Below the pieces are notes generated by a model. It was not told where the DNA came from, did no database searches, and saw only the letters and a list, made by a program, of their open reading frames with translations. Positions 40,935-50,524 of a stretch of 64,000 nt of DNA are shown piece after piece; the stretch's first letter is position 1; every line of letters starts with the position of its first letter. Source of the stretch: Stutzerimonas decontaminans (lineage in GTDB: Bacteria > Pseudomonadota > Gammaproteobacteria > Pseudomonadales > Pseudomonadaceae); contig NZ_CP007509.1 in the NCBI RefSeq assembly GCF_000661915.1, positions 806,001 to 870,000 on the forward strand. Reading direction: 5' to 3'. Made by a program: the position numbers and the translations under genes.

Positions 40935-42422
40935 ATGAGAGTTTCTACGCTGTTCGAATGGAAGCGCCCCGAGATCCGTGCCCTGCATCTGACCTGGATC
41001 GCCTTCTACATCTGCTTCTTCGTCTGGTTCGGCATGGCGCCGCTGGCCTCGAGCATGCTGAAAAGCGTGAACTGGCTGACGCCCGAGGACCTCAAGCTGT
41101 TTGCCATCGCCAACGTGGCGCTGACCATCCCGGCGCGCATCCTGGTCGGCATGGCGCTCGACCATTGGGGCCCGCGCCGGGTGTTCTCGGTGCTGCTGGT
41201 GGTGATGGCTGCGCCTGCGCTGTTCTTCGCCTTCGGTGACAGTCGCACCCAGCTGCTGGTGTCGCGCCTGATCCTCAGCTCCATCGGTGCCAGCTTCGTG
41301 GTCGGTATCCACATGACCGCCATGTGGTTCAAGCCCAAGGACATCGGTTTTGCCGAAGGCTTCTACGCCGGTTGGGGCAACTTCGGTTCCGCGGCCGCTG
41401 CCATGAGCCTGCCAGCCATTGCCATCCACGCCTTCGGCGGTCCGGAAGGCTGGCGCTGGGCGATCGCCAGCTCGGCGATCATCATGGCCGTCTACGGCGT
41501 GTACTACTGGTTCGCGCTCACCGATGGCCCGGTCGGCACCATCCACCGCAAGCCGCACAAGGCCAGCGCGCTGGAAGTCAGCACCTGGGCCGACATGATC
41601 AAGCTGATCATCTGGACCATCCCCATGGTCGGCGTGCTCGGCATCCTGGTCTGGCGCATCGAGGGCCTGGGCTACCTGGGCTCCACCGGCGCGCTGATCT
41701 GCTATGCGGTGATCGCCCTGGTGGTGATCTTCCAAGTGGTGCAGATCCTGCGGGTCAACGTGCCGATCCTGAAGAAGGGCGTGCCGGAAGACGACAAGTA
41801 CCCCTTCAACACCGTGGCCGCGCTGAACTCCACCTACTTCGCCAACTTCGGTGCGGAGCTGGCGGTGGTCTCGATGCTGCCGATGTTCTTCGAGCAGACC
41901 TGGGGCCTGACACCGACCACCGCCGGCATCATCGCCGCCTCCTTCGCCTTCGTGAACCTGGTGGCGCGGCCCATGGGTGGCCTGGTCTCCGACCGCTTCG
42001 GCAATCGCCGCTTCGTCATGCTGGCCTACATGTTCGGTATCGCCGTCGGCTTCCTGCTGATGGGGCTGATGAACTCCAAGTGGCCGCTGATCGTCGCCGT
42101 GGCGATCACCGTGCTCTGCTCGGTCTTCGTTCAGGGTGCCGAGGGCGCGACCTTCGGGATCATCCCGTCGATCAAGCGCCGGGTGACCGGGCAGATCTCC
42201 GGCATGGCCGGGGCCTACGGCAACGTCGGTGCCGTCTGCTACCTGACCCTGTTCACCTTCGTGACCCCCTCGCAGTTCTTCATGGTGATTGCCGCCGGTG
42301 CCTTCGTCAGCTTCGGGCTCTGCCTGCTCTGGCTGAAGGAGCCCGAGGGCGCGTTCTCCGATGAGTACTACGTATCCAGCGTCGACCGGGAGCTGGAGGC
42401 CCGCCAGAAGCTCGCGTCCTGA
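40935..42422 (+). CDS. narK: Nitrate transporter NarK family, type I (proton symporter-like)
   Basis: A 495-residue major facilitator protein with 12 predicted helices, belonging to the NarK1/NasA-like branch. IRALHLTWIAFYICFFVWFGMAPL is the N-terminal helix, FAEGFYAGWGNFGSAAAAM and ISGMAGAYGNVGAVCYL are the two nitrate signatures. Type I carriers are thought to take up nitrate with protons and start respiration before nitrite accumulates. ATG 40935 has GTGAGGAGC. A stem-loop separates it from narG. Confidence 0.95.
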   Translation: MRVSTLFEWKRPEIRALHLTWIAFYICFFVWFGMAPLASSMLKSVNWLTPEDLKLFAIANVALTIPARILVGMALDHWGPRRVFSVLLVVMAAPALFFAFGDSRTQLLVSRLILSSIGASFVVGIHMTAMWFKPKDIGFAEGFYAGWGNFGSAAAAMSLPAIAIHAFGGPEGWRWAIASSAIIMAVYGVYYWFALTDGPVGTIHRKPHKASALEVSTWADMIKLIIWTIPMVGVLGILVWRIEGLGYLGSTGALICYAVIALVVIFQVVQILRVNVPILKKGVPEDDKYPFNTVAALNSTYFANFGAELAVVSMLPMFFEQTWGLTPTTAGIIAASFAFVNLVARPMGGLVSDRFGNRRFVMLAYMFGIAVGFLLMGLMNSKWPLIVAVAITVLCSVFVQGAEGATFGIIPSIKRRVTGQISGMAGAYGNVGAVCYLTLFTFVTPSQFFMVIAAGAFVSFGLCLLWLKEPEGAFSDEYYVSSVDRELEARQKLAS

Positions 42423-42439
42423 CGTTTCAACGAATGAAT

Positions 42440-42462
42440 GCGCCAGCCACATCGGCTGGCGC
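42440..42462 (+). other. Intercistronic stem-loop between narK and narG
   Basis: GCGCCAGCC-ACATC-GGCTGGCGC is a perfect 9-bp stem with a 5-base loop and no U tract, 18 bases after the transporter stop and 66 before narG. More likely an mRNA processing or stability element than a terminator. Confidence 0.6.
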
Positions 42463-42527
42463 AAGCCGAGATTGATAAGCCGACCGGTCGGGCCAGTGGT
42501 TCGCAACCGGAGTGAGGAGAGAAACCA

Positions 42528-45500
42528 ATGAGCCACTTGCTCGATCAACTGCGCTTCTTCAACAGGAAGCAAGGCGAGTTCGCCGATGGTCATGGCGAAA
42601 CCCGCATCGAATCCCGCGACTGGGAGAACGTCTACCGCTCGCGCTGGCAGTACGACAAGATCGTGCGGTCCACCCACGGGGTGAACTGCACTGGATCATG
42701 CTCCTGGAAGATCTACGTGAAGAACGGCCTGATCACCTGGGAAACCCAGCAGACCGATTACCCGCGCACCCGCAACGACCTGCCCAACCACGAGCCGCGC
42801 GGCTGCCCGCGCGGGGCCAGCTACAGCTGGTACATCTACAGCGCCAACCGCCTGAAGTACCCCAAGGTGCGCAAGCCGCTGCTCAAGCTGTGGCGCGAAG
42901 CGCGGCGCAACATGTCCCCAGTGGACGCCTGGGCCAGCATCGTCGAAGACAAGGCCAAGGCCGAGTCCTACAAGAGCAAGCGCGGCATGGGCGGCTTCAT
43001 CCGCTCGAGCTGGGAAGAAGTCAACGAGATCATCGCCGCGGCCAACGTTTACACGGTCAAGCAGTACGGTCCGGACCGCGTCATCGGCTTCTCGCCGATC
43101 CCGGCCATGTCGATGGTTTCCTACGCCGCAGGTTCCCGTTACCTGTCGCTGATCGGTGGTGTGTGCCTGTCGTTCTACGACTGGTACTGCGACCTGCCGC
43201 CGGCCTCGCCGCAGATCTGGGGCGAGCAGACCGACGTGCCGGAATCGGCCGACTGGTACAACTCCAACTACATCATCGCCTGGGGCTCCAACGTCCCGCA
43301 GACCCGTACGCCGGATGCGCACTTCTTCACCGAGGTCCGCTACAAGGGCACCAAGACCGTTGCCATCACCCCGGACTACGCCGAAGTCGCCAAGCTCACC
43401 GACCTCTGGCTCAACCCGAAGCAGGGCACCGACGCCGCGCTGGCCCAGGCCTTCGCCCACGTCATCTTCAAGGAATTCCACCTCGAGAAGCCGAGCGAGT
43501 ACTTCCGCGACTACGCCAAGCGCTACACCGACCTGCCGGTGCTGGTGCGCCTGAACGAGAAGGACGGCAGCTACATCGCCGACCGCTTCCTGCGCGCCTC
43601 CGATCTGGCCGACAACCTCGGTCAGGAAAACAACCCCGAGTGGAAGACCATCGCCGTCGACGGCAGCACTGGCGAGCTGGTTTCGCCGCTGGGTTCGATC
43701 GGCTACCGCTGGGGCGAGAAGGGCAAGTGGAACATCGAAGCCCGCGAAGGCAAGGACGGCCGTGATGTAGACCTGAGCCTGAGCCAGATCGATGGTGGCG
43801 AAACGGCCGAGGTCGCCTTCCCGTACTTCGGCGGCATCATGCATGAGCACTTCCAGCACGCCGAAGGCGAAAGCATCCAGTTGCGCCGCGTGCCGGTCCG
43901 TACCATCACCCTGGCCGATGGCAGCACCACCAAGGTCGCCACCGTGTTCGACCTGATGGCCGCCAACCTGGGCATCGACCGTGGTCTGGGTGGCAGCAAC
44001 GTCGCCTCCAGCTACGACGACGCCAGCGTGCCCGGCACCCCGGCCTGGCAGGAAGTCATCACTGGCGTCTCGCGCGAGAAGGCGATCCAGATCGCCCGTG
44101 AATTCGCCGACAACGCCGACAAGACCCATGGCCGTTCCATGATCATCGTCGGTGCGGCGATGAACCACTGGTACCACATGGACATGAACTACCGCGGCCT
44201 GATCAACATGCTGATGTTGTGCGGTTGCGTGGGGCAGACCGGTGGTGGCTGGGCGCACTACGTCGGTCAGGAAAAGCTGCGTCCGCAGTGCGGCTGGCTG
44301 CCGCTGGCCTTCGGCCTCGACTGGAGCCGTCCGCCGCGCCAGATGAACGGCACCAGCTTCTTCTACAACCACAGCTCGCAGTGGCGCCACGAGAAGATGA
44401 GCATCCACGAAGTGCTCTCGCCGCTGGCCGACAAGTCGCAGTTCCCCGAGCACATGCTCGACTACAACATCCGCGCCGAGCGCGCCGGCTGGCTGCCGAG
44501 CGCACCGCAGCTCAACCGCAACCCGCTGCAGATCTGCCGTGACGCCGAAGCGGCCGGCATGTCGCCGGTCGACTACGTCACCCAGTCGCTGAAGGACGGT
44601 TCGCTGAAGTTCGCCTGCGAGCAGCCGGACAACCCGGATAACTTCCCGCGCAACATGTTCGTCTGGCGTTCCAACCTCTTGGGCAGCTCGGGCAAGGGCC
44701 ACGAGTACATGCTCAAGTACCTCCTGGGCACCAAGAACGGCGTGATGAACGAGGATCTCGGCAAGCGCGACGGCTTCAAGCCGCTCGAAGCCGAATGGCA
44801 GGACGAGGGCGCCATCGGCAAGCTCGACCTGGTCACCACCCTCGACTTCCGTATGTCCTCGACCTGCGTGTATTCCGACATCGTCCTGCCGACCGCGACC
44901 TGGTACGAGAAGGACGACATGAACACCTCGGACATGCACCCCTTCATCCACCCGCTGTCGGCAGCCATCGACCCGGCCTGGGAAGCGCGTTCCGACTGGG
45001 AGATCTACAAGGGCATCGCCAAGGCGTTCTCGAAGATGGCCGAAGGTCATCTGGGCGTGGAGAAGGATCTGGTCACCGTGCCGCTGCTGCACGACAGTCC
45101 CGGCGAACTGGCCCAGCCGTTCGGCGGCACCGACTGGAAGACCGCTGGCGTCGATCCGCAGCCGGGCAAGAACTGCCCGAACATGGCGGTGGTCGAGCGC
45201 GACTATCCGGCCACCTACAAAAAGTTCACCTCCCTCGGCCCGCTGCTCGACAAGCTCGGCAACGGCGGCAAGGGCATCAACTGGAACACCCAGGATGAAG
45301 TCGATTTCCTCGGCGAGCTGAACTACAAGGTGCGCGAGGAGGGCGTCAGCCAAGGGCGTCCGCAGATCGAGTCGGCCATCGACGCCGCCGAGGTAATCCT
45401 CAGCCTGGCTCCGGAAACCAACGGTCACGTCGCCGTGAAGGCCTGGGCCGCGCTGTCGGAATTCACCGGCCGCGACCACAGCCACCTGGCGCTGCCGAAG

Positions 45501-46283
45501 GAGCACGAGGCGATCCGCTTCCGTGACATCCAGGCGCAGCCGCGCAAGATCATCTCCAGCCCGACCTGGTCGGGCCTGGAAGACGAGCATGTGTCGTACA
45601 ACGCCGGCTACACCAACGTCCACGAGTACATCCCGTGGCGCACCATCACCGGTCGCCAGCAGTTCTTCCAGGATCACCCCTGGATGCAGGCCTTCGGTGA
45701 GCAGCTGATGAGCTACCGGCCGCCGATCAACACCCGCACCATCGATTACGTGAAGGGCAAGAAGAGCAACGGCAACCCCGAGATCGTCCTGAACTGGATC
45801 ACCCCGCACCAGAAGTGGGGCATCCACAGCACCTACTCGGACAACCTGATCATGCTCACCCTGAGCCGTGGTGGCCCGATCGTGTGGATGTCCGAAGTCG
45901 ATGCCAAGAAGGCCGGCATCGAGGACAACGACTGGATCGAGTGCTTCAACGCCAACGGTGCCCTGACCGCCCGTGCGGTGGTCAGCCAGCGCGTGATGGA
46001 AGGCATGGTGATGATGTACCACGCCCAGGAACGCATCGTGAACGTGCCCGGCAGCGAGACCACCAAGACCCGCGGCGGCCACCACAACTCGGTGACCCGC
46101 GTGGTGCTCAAGCCCACCCACATGATCGGCGGTTACGCCCAGCAGGCGTACGGCTTCAACTACTACGGCACCGTGGGTTGCAACCGTGACGAGTTCGTCG
46201 TGGTACGCAAGATGGCCAAGGTCGACTGGCTCGACGGCCCGAACGGCAACGACCTGCCGCAACCCCTGCCGCAAGACATCTGA
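42528..46283 (+). CDS. narG: Respiratory nitrate reductase alpha subunit NarG
   Basis: A 1251-residue molybdo-bis-MGD catalytic subunit reducing nitrate to nitrite on the cytoplasmic face. The FS0 cluster ligands are His50, Cys54, Cys58 and Cys93 (STHGVNCTGSCSW ... EPRGC). The likely molybdenum ligand is Asp242 in PESADWYNSNYIIAWGSN. Full length, with no frameshift or internal stop. ATG 42528 follows GTGAGGAGAGAAACC. narH starts 10 bases after its stop. Confidence 0.98.
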   Translation: MSHLLDQLRFFNRKQGEFADGHGETRIESRDWENVYRSRWQYDKIVRSTHGVNCTGSCSWKIYVKNGLITWETQQTDYPRTRNDLPNHEPRGCPRGASYSWYIYSANRLKYPKVRKPLLKLWREARRNMSPVDAWASIVEDKAKAESYKSKRGMGGFIRSSWEEVNEIIAAANVYTVKQYGPDRVIGFSPIPAMSMVSYAAGSRYLSLIGGVCLSFYDWYCDLPPASPQIWGEQTDVPESADWYNSNYIIAWGSNVPQTRTPDAHFFTEVRYKGTKTVAITPDYAEVAKLTDLWLNPKQGTDAALAQAFAHVIFKEFHLEKPSEYFRDYAKRYTDLPVLVRLNEKDGSYIADRFLRASDLADNLGQENNPEWKTIAVDGSTGELVSPLGSIGYRWGEKGKWNIEAREGKDGRDVDLSLSQIDGGETAEVAFPYFGGIMHEHFQHAEGESIQLRRVPVRTITLADGSTTKVATVFDLMAANLGIDRGLGGSNVASSYDDASVPGTPAWQEVITGVSREKAIQIAREFADNADKTHGRSMIIVGAAMNHWYHMDMNYRGLINMLMLCGCVGQTGGGWAHYVGQEKLRPQCGWLPLAFGLDWSRPPRQMNGTSFFYNHSSQWRHEKMSIHEVLSPLADKSQFPEHMLDYNIRAERAGWLPSAPQLNRNPLQICRDAEAAGMSPVDYVTQSLKDGSLKFACEQPDNPDNFPRNMFVWRSNLLGSSGKGHEYMLKYLLGTKNGVMNEDLGKRDGFKPLEAEWQDEGAIGKLDLVTTLDFRMSSTCVYSDIVLPTATWYEKDDMNTSDMHPFIHPLSAAIDPAWEARSDWEIYKGIAKAFSKMAEGHLGVEKDLVTVPLLHDSPGELAQPFGGTDWKTAGVDPQPGKNCPNMAVVERDYPATYKKFTSLGPLLDKLGNGGKGINWNTQDEVDFLGELNYKVREEGVSQGRPQIESAIDAAEVILSLAPETNGHVAVKAWAALSEFTGRDHSHLALPKEHEAIRFRDIQAQPRKIISSPTWSGLEDEHVSYNAGYTNVHEYIPWRTITGRQQFFQDHPWMQAFGEQLMSYRPPINTRTIDYVKGKKSNGNPEIVLNWITPHQKWGIHSTYSDNLIMLTLSRGGPIVWMSEVDAKKAGIEDNDWIECFNANGALTARAVVSQRVMEGMVMMYHAQERIVNVPGSETTKTRGGHHNSVTRVVLKPTHMIGGYAQQAYGFNYYGTVGCNRDEFVVVRKMAKVDWLDGPNGNDLPQPLPQDI

Positions 46284-46293
46284 GGAATAGGCC

Positions 46294-47832
46294 ATGAAGA
46301 TTCGTTCACAAGTGGGCATGGTCCTGAACCTGGACAAGTGCATCGGCTGCCACACCTGCTCGATCACCTGCAAGAACGTCTGGACCAGCCGCGAAGGCAT
46401 GGAATACGCCTGGTTCAACAACGTCGAGAGCAAGCCTGGCATCGGCTACCCGAAAGAGTGGGAGAACCAGGACAAGTGGAAGGGCGGCTGGGTGCGCAAT
46501 GGCGATGGCACCATCAATCCGCGTATCGGTGGCAAGTTCCGCGTGTTGGCGAACATCTTCGCCAACCCGGACCTGCCGACCATCGATGACTACTACGAGC
46601 CGTTCGACTTCGACTACCAGAACCTGCACACCGCGCCGATCTCCGATCACCAGCCGGTTGCACGTCCGCGCTCGCTGATCTCCGGTCAGCGCATGGAGAA
46701 GATCGAGTGGGGCCCGAACTGGGAAGAAATTCTCGGTACCGAGTTCGCCAAGCGTCGCAAGGACAAGAACTTCGACAACATCCAGGCGGACATCTACGGG
46801 CAGTACGAAAACACCTTCATGATGTACCTGCCGCGCCTGTGCGAGCACTGCCTGAACCCGACCTGCGCCGCGTCCTGCCCGAGCGGTGCGATCTACAAGC
46901 GCGAGGAGGACGGCATCGTCCTCATCGACCAGGAGAAGTGCCGCGGCTGGCGCATGTGCATCAGCGGCTGCCCGTACAAGAAGATCTACTTCAACTGGAA
47001 GAGCGGCAAATCCGAGAAGTGCATCTTCTGCTTCCCGCGCATCGAGGCCGGCATGCCGACCGTCTGTGCCGAGACCTGCGTAGGCCGCATCCGCTACCTC
47101 GGCGTGCTGCTGTACGACGCCGACCGCATCCATGAAGTGGCCAGCACCGTCAACGAGCAGGACCTGTACGCCAAGCAACTGGAGATCTTCCTCGATCCGT
47201 TCGATCCGAAGGTCATCGAGCAGGCGCTCAACGACGGCGTACCGATGTCGGTGATCGAAGCTGCGCAGAAGTCGCCGGTCTACAAGATGGCGGTCGACTG
47301 GAAGCTGGCCCTGCCGCTGCACCCGGAATACCGCACGCTGCCGATGGTGTGGTACGTGCCGCCGCTGTCGCCGATCCAGAACGCTGCCAGCGCCGGTCAC
47401 GTCAGCATGGACGGCGTGCTGCCGGACGTCGACAGCCTGCGCATCCCGCTGCGTTACCTGGCCAACCTGCTTACCGCAGGTGACGAGGAGCCGGTCAAGC
47501 TGGCGCTCAAGCGCATGCTCGCCATGCGCGCCTACAAGCGCGCCGAGCAGGTCGATGGCGTGCAGGACCTCAAGGTGCTGGAGAGTGTCGGTCTGTCGGT
47601 GGCCCAGGTGGAGGACATGTACCGCTACCTGGCCATCGCCAACTACGAAGACCGCTACGTGATCCCGACCGCGCACCGCGAAGAGGCGATGAGCGACGCC
47701 TTCGCCGAGCGCTCCGGTTGCGGCTTCAGTTTCGGCAGCGGCTGCTCGGGCGCCTCGGACACCAACATGTTCGGTGCCAAGAAGGCCAACCGCCGCGACA
47801 TCATCAAGACCGTCCAGCTGTGGGAGGACTGA
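46294..47832 (+). CDS. narH: Respiratory nitrate reductase beta subunit NarH
   Basis: A 512-residue iron-sulfur subunit passing electrons from NarI to NarG. Cys16, Cys19, Cys22 and Cys26 (CIGCHTCSITC) form the first group; CEHCLNPTCAASCPSG and CRGWRMCISGCPYKK follow, the latter with Trp where the fourth Cys would be, giving the usual 3Fe-4S cluster; CIFCFPRIEAGMPTVCAETCVGRIRYLG is the last. Complete and in frame. Three bases separate it from narJ. Confidence 0.98.
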   Translation: MKIRSQVGMVLNLDKCIGCHTCSITCKNVWTSREGMEYAWFNNVESKPGIGYPKEWENQDKWKGGWVRNGDGTINPRIGGKFRVLANIFANPDLPTIDDYYEPFDFDYQNLHTAPISDHQPVARPRSLISGQRMEKIEWGPNWEEILGTEFAKRRKDKNFDNIQADIYGQYENTFMMYLPRLCEHCLNPTCAASCPSGAIYKREEDGIVLIDQEKCRGWRMCISGCPYKKIYFNWKSGKSEKCIFCFPRIEAGMPTVCAETCVGRIRYLGVLLYDADRIHEVASTVNEQDLYAKQLEIFLDPFDPKVIEQALNDGVPMSVIEAAQKSPVYKMAVDWKLALPLHPEYRTLPMVWYVPPLSPIQNAASAGHVSMDGVLPDVDSLRIPLRYLANLLTAGDEEPVKLALKRMLAMRAYKRAEQVDGVQDLKVLESVGLSVAQVEDMYRYLAIANYEDRYVIPTAHREEAMSDAFAERSGCGFSFGSGCSGASDTNMFGAKKANRRDIIKTVQLWED

Positions 47833-47835
47833 GCC

Positions 47836-48591
47836 ATGCGCATCCTTAAAGTGATTTCCCTGCTGCTGGACTACCCCGACCAGCACCTGCGCGACGGCCA
47901 TGCCGAACTGGCCCAGGCCATCGGCTCGGCCCGCGAGATCAGCCCGGAGCAGCGCATCGCGCTGCGCCGCCTGCTCGACGAGCTGACCGAAGACGACCTG
48001 ATGGACGTGCAGGAGCGCTACACCGACCTGTTCGACCGTGGCCGTTCACTCTCGCTGCTGCTGTTCGAACACGTGCATGGCGAGTCCCGCGACCGCGGCC
48101 AGGCGATGGTCGACCTGATGGCGCAGTACACCGAGGCCGGTTTCGACATCGGCGTACGCGAGCTGCCGGATTACATCCCGCTGTACCTCGAGTATCTCGC
48201 CACCCGCGATGACCTCGAGGCCCGCGAGGGTCTGGCCGACGTGTCGCACCTGCTGGCTCTGCTGGCAGCGCGTCTGCAGGAACGCGAGAGCCCGCATGCC
48301 GCGTGCTTCCGTGCGCTGCTGCAGATCGCCGGCGAGCCGGTGCAGGAAACCCTGGCCAGCCTGCAGGAGCAGGTTGCCGCCGAGGAGCGCGACGACTCGC
48401 TGGAAGCGCTGGACAAGATCTGGGAGGAGGAACAGGTCAACTTCCTCCAGGCCGAGCAGCAGGATCGCTGCCCATCCATGCCGAGCGGGCCGGGCAAGGC
48501 TCGCGAGGAAAGCCCGGTGCCGCTGCACTGGACCGATTTCAAGCATGACGGGCAGGCCGCCGCGCTCGCCCAGGAGGTGCGCAATGTCTAA
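47836..48591 (+). CDS. narJ: Nitrate reductase assembly chaperone NarJ
   Basis: A 251-residue TorD/NarJ-family chaperone needed for molybdenum cofactor insertion into NarG before membrane attachment. The N-terminal ILKVISLLLDYPDQHLRDGHAEL and the central DLFDRGRSLSLLLFEHVHGESRDRGQAMVDL with LPDYIPLYLEYLA are the family signature. Its last eight bases overlap narI. Confidence 0.97.
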   Translation: MRILKVISLLLDYPDQHLRDGHAELAQAIGSAREISPEQRIALRRLLDELTEDDLMDVQERYTDLFDRGRSLSLLLFEHVHGESRDRGQAMVDLMAQYTEAGFDIGVRELPDYIPLYLEYLATRDDLEAREGLADVSHLLALLAARLQERESPHAACFRALLQIAGEPVQETLASLQEQVAAEERDDSLEALDKIWEEEQVNFLQAEQQDRCPSMPSGPGKAREESPVPLHWTDFKHDGQAAALAQEVRNV

Positions 48592-49375
48592 CTTCAATTT
48601 CCTGCTGTTCGGGGTCTACCCCTACATCGCCCTGGCCATTTGCCTGATCGGCAGCTGGGCGCGTTTCGACCTTTCGCAGTACAGCTGGAAGGCCGGTTCC
48701 AGCCAGATGCTGTCGAACAACCGCATGCGCCTGGCGAGCAACCTGTTCCACGTCGGCATCATCTTCATCCTGGCCGGTCACTTCGTCGGTCTGCTGATGC
48801 CCGAGGCGCTGTACCACTCGTTCATCACCAGCGGCCAGAAGCAGATCGTGGCGATGGTCTCCGGTGGCTTCTTCGGCATCCTCTGCCTGATCGGCCTGGT
48901 GATGCTGATTCATCGCCGTCTGACCGATGCCCGTGTGCGTGCCACCTCCAACACCAGCGACATCATGATCCTCTTCGTGCTGCTGGCGCAGCTGGTGCTG
49001 GGTCTGCTGACCATCGTCGCCTCTACCGGCCATCTGGACGGTTCGGTGATGGTCCTGCTGGGTACCTGGGCGCAGAGCCTGGTCACCCTGCAGCCGGTCA
49101 AGGCCGCAGGCGCCATCGAGTCGGTCAGTGTCATCTACAAGCTGCACGTGTTCCTCGGTATGACCCTGTTCGTGCTGTTCCCCTTCACTCGTCTGGTGCA
49201 CATCGTCAGTGCCCCGGTGTGGTACCTGGGCCGGCGCTACCAGATCGTCCGCCAGAAGGGCGTCAAGCCAAGCGTGCCGCGCCCGCAGCGTCCGCGCACC
49301 TACGAAGCCCCGGCCCGCGAAACTGCCGTGCCGACCGCTGTGCCTGCCACGGCAAAGAGCAAGACCCCGGTATGA
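48584..49375 (+). CDS. narI: Nitrate reductase gamma subunit NarI (cytochrome b)
   Basis: A 263-residue membrane cytochrome with five helices taking electrons from quinol. The heme ligands His56 and His66, and His188 and His206, fall at nearly the positions known for E. coli NarI. The C-terminus extends about 35 residues beyond the usual 225-230, with a Pro/Ala-rich soluble tail (VPRPQRPRTYEAPARE onward). It starts at ATG 48584 inside narJ. Confidence 0.97.
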   Translation: MSNFNFLLFGVYPYIALAICLIGSWARFDLSQYSWKAGSSQMLSNNRMRLASNLFHVGIIFILAGHFVGLLMPEALYHSFITSGQKQIVAMVSGGFFGILCLIGLVMLIHRRLTDARVRATSNTSDIMILFVLLAQLVLGLLTIVASTGHLDGSVMVLLGTWAQSLVTLQPVKAAGAIESVSVIYKLHVFLGMTLFVLFPFTRLVHIVSAPVWYLGRRYQIVRQKGVKPSVPRPQRPRTYEAPARETAVPTAVPATAKSKTPV

Positions 49376-49383
49376 CCCTCGCC

Positions 49384-49406
49384 GGCTGACGCCCCGTGCG
49401 TCAGCC
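49384..49406 (+). other. Intercistronic stem-loop after narI
   Basis: GGCTGACGC-CCCGT-GCGTCAGCC is a perfect 9-bp stem with a 5-base loop and no U tract, eight bases after the narI stop. Same geometry as the one before narG. Confidence 0.6.
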
Positions 49407-49456
49407 GTCCTGGCCGATCGGATCGAAGGTTCAAGCGTCTTATCGAGGTAATCATC

Positions 49457-50416
49457 ATGGGTTGTGGATGCGGTGGTAGCACAGGTGGAAGCGGCGGCTG
49501 CGGTGGCGGCGCGCGTCCGGAAATCGAAGTGCCGGCAGATGCACCTCTGTTCGAGGAGCTGCCGCACGAGGAAGACAGCGAGCCGGCTGCCGAGCAGGCG
49601 TCCGGTGAACCGCTGCTGATTGCCAGCAGCGAACAGGAATGGCCGCGGGTGCGGGTCAATGGGGTGGCGATCGCCTCCCAGGCCATCGCCCAGGAGCTGC
49701 AGTACCACCCGGCCGAAAGCCGCGAAGAGGCCGTCTACCTGGCGACCCAGGCGCTGGTGCTGCGCGAGTTGCTGCAGCAGCGCATCGGCGAGCTGGGCCT
49801 GGTGGTGCAGGCGACAGCCGGCGAGAGCGAGGAGGAGGCGGCCACCCGCACGCTGATCGAGCAGGAAGTGCCGCTGCCGCTGGCGGACGAGGCGGCCTGC
49901 CGGCAGTACTACAGCGGCAATCAGCAGCGCTTCTTCAGCGCACCGTTGCTGGCTGCGCGGCACATCTTGCTGGCCTGTCCGGCGGATGACGCCGAGGCGC
50001 GCAGCCTGGCTCGCGAACAGGCGCAGGGCCTGATCGCCGAACTGCAGGTCGCGCCGCAACGCTTCGCCGAACTGGCGCTGCAGCATTCGGCTTGCCCGTC
50101 GAAGGCGCAGGGCGGCGCGCTGGGCCAGATCAGCAAGGGCCAGACGGTGCCGGAGTTCGAGCGCCAGCTGTTCCGTCTGCCGGTCGGCCTGTGCACGCAG
50201 CCGCTGGAAAGCCGTTACGGCTATCACCTGGTGTTCGTTGATCAGCGCATCGAAGGCGAGCAGCTGCCCTACGAGGTAGTCGCCGGTTCGATTCGCGCCG
50301 AACTCAATCAGCGTGTCTGGCAGATTGGTGTCAGCCAGTACCTGCAGAACCTGGTGGGTGCGGCGAACATCGAAGGCATCCATATGCAGGGCGCGGAAAC
50401 GCCACTGATGCAATAA
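49457..50416 (+). CDS. Nar-linked parvulin-type peptidyl-prolyl isomerase
   Basis: A 319-residue protein with a Cys/Gly-rich start, MGCGCGGSTGGSGGCGGG, an acidic linker, a SurA/NifM-like helical region (about 65-160) and a parvulin domain (about 170-262) with ARHILLACPADD, FAELALQHSACPSKAQGGALGQISKGQTVPEFE and LESRYGYHLVFVDQ. No signal peptide, so it should work in the cytoplasm. Its place after narI, kept next to nar genes in pseudomonads as I recall, suggests help in folding or cofactor loading of nitrate reductase, as NifM does for nitrogenase. The Cys-rich start could bind metal. Confidence 0.88.
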   Translation: MGCGCGGSTGGSGGCGGGARPEIEVPADAPLFEELPHEEDSEPAAEQASGEPLLIASSEQEWPRVRVNGVAIASQAIAQELQYHPAESREEAVYLATQALVLRELLQQRIGELGLVVQATAGESEEEAATRTLIEQEVPLPLADEAACRQYYSGNQQRFFSAPLLAARHILLACPADDAEARSLAREQAQGLIAELQVAPQRFAELALQHSACPSKAQGGALGQISKGQTVPEFERQLFRLPVGLCTQPLESRYGYHLVFVDQRIEGEQLPYEVVAGSIRAELNQRVWQIGVSQYLQNLVGAANIEGIHMQGAETPLMQ

Positions 50417-50474
50417 CGGCGGCTTGGCCCTGCGCCGGGTGGATGGGGTTTCACCACCCACCGCGCGGGCCCTC

Positions 50475-50499
50475 GGTGGATGAATAAGCGTCATCCACC
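50475..50499. repeat. REP-like hairpin before moaA
   Basis: GGTGGATGA-ATAAGCG-TCATCCACC is a 9-bp inverted repeat followed by CTACG, like the borders of the element between hpd and hmgA. A second, weaker hairpin (GGGTGG / CCACCC) lies at about 50439-50460. Confidence 0.55.
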
Positions 50500-50524
50500 C
50501 TACGAGGCTTCAGAGGTGTTATCG

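Noticed and set aside
42471..42484. TTGATAAGCCGACC in the narG leader as a possible FNR box
   Set aside because: Only the left half matches; the right half has no ATCAA or GTCAA.
40842..42677. Minus-strand open frame of 611 codons
   Set aside because: Antisense to the type I narK gene, with His/Asp-rich shadow composition.
42696..46442. Minus-strand open frame of 1248 codons
   Set aside because: Antisense to narG, which is unmistakable on the plus strand; no family motif in the antisense product.
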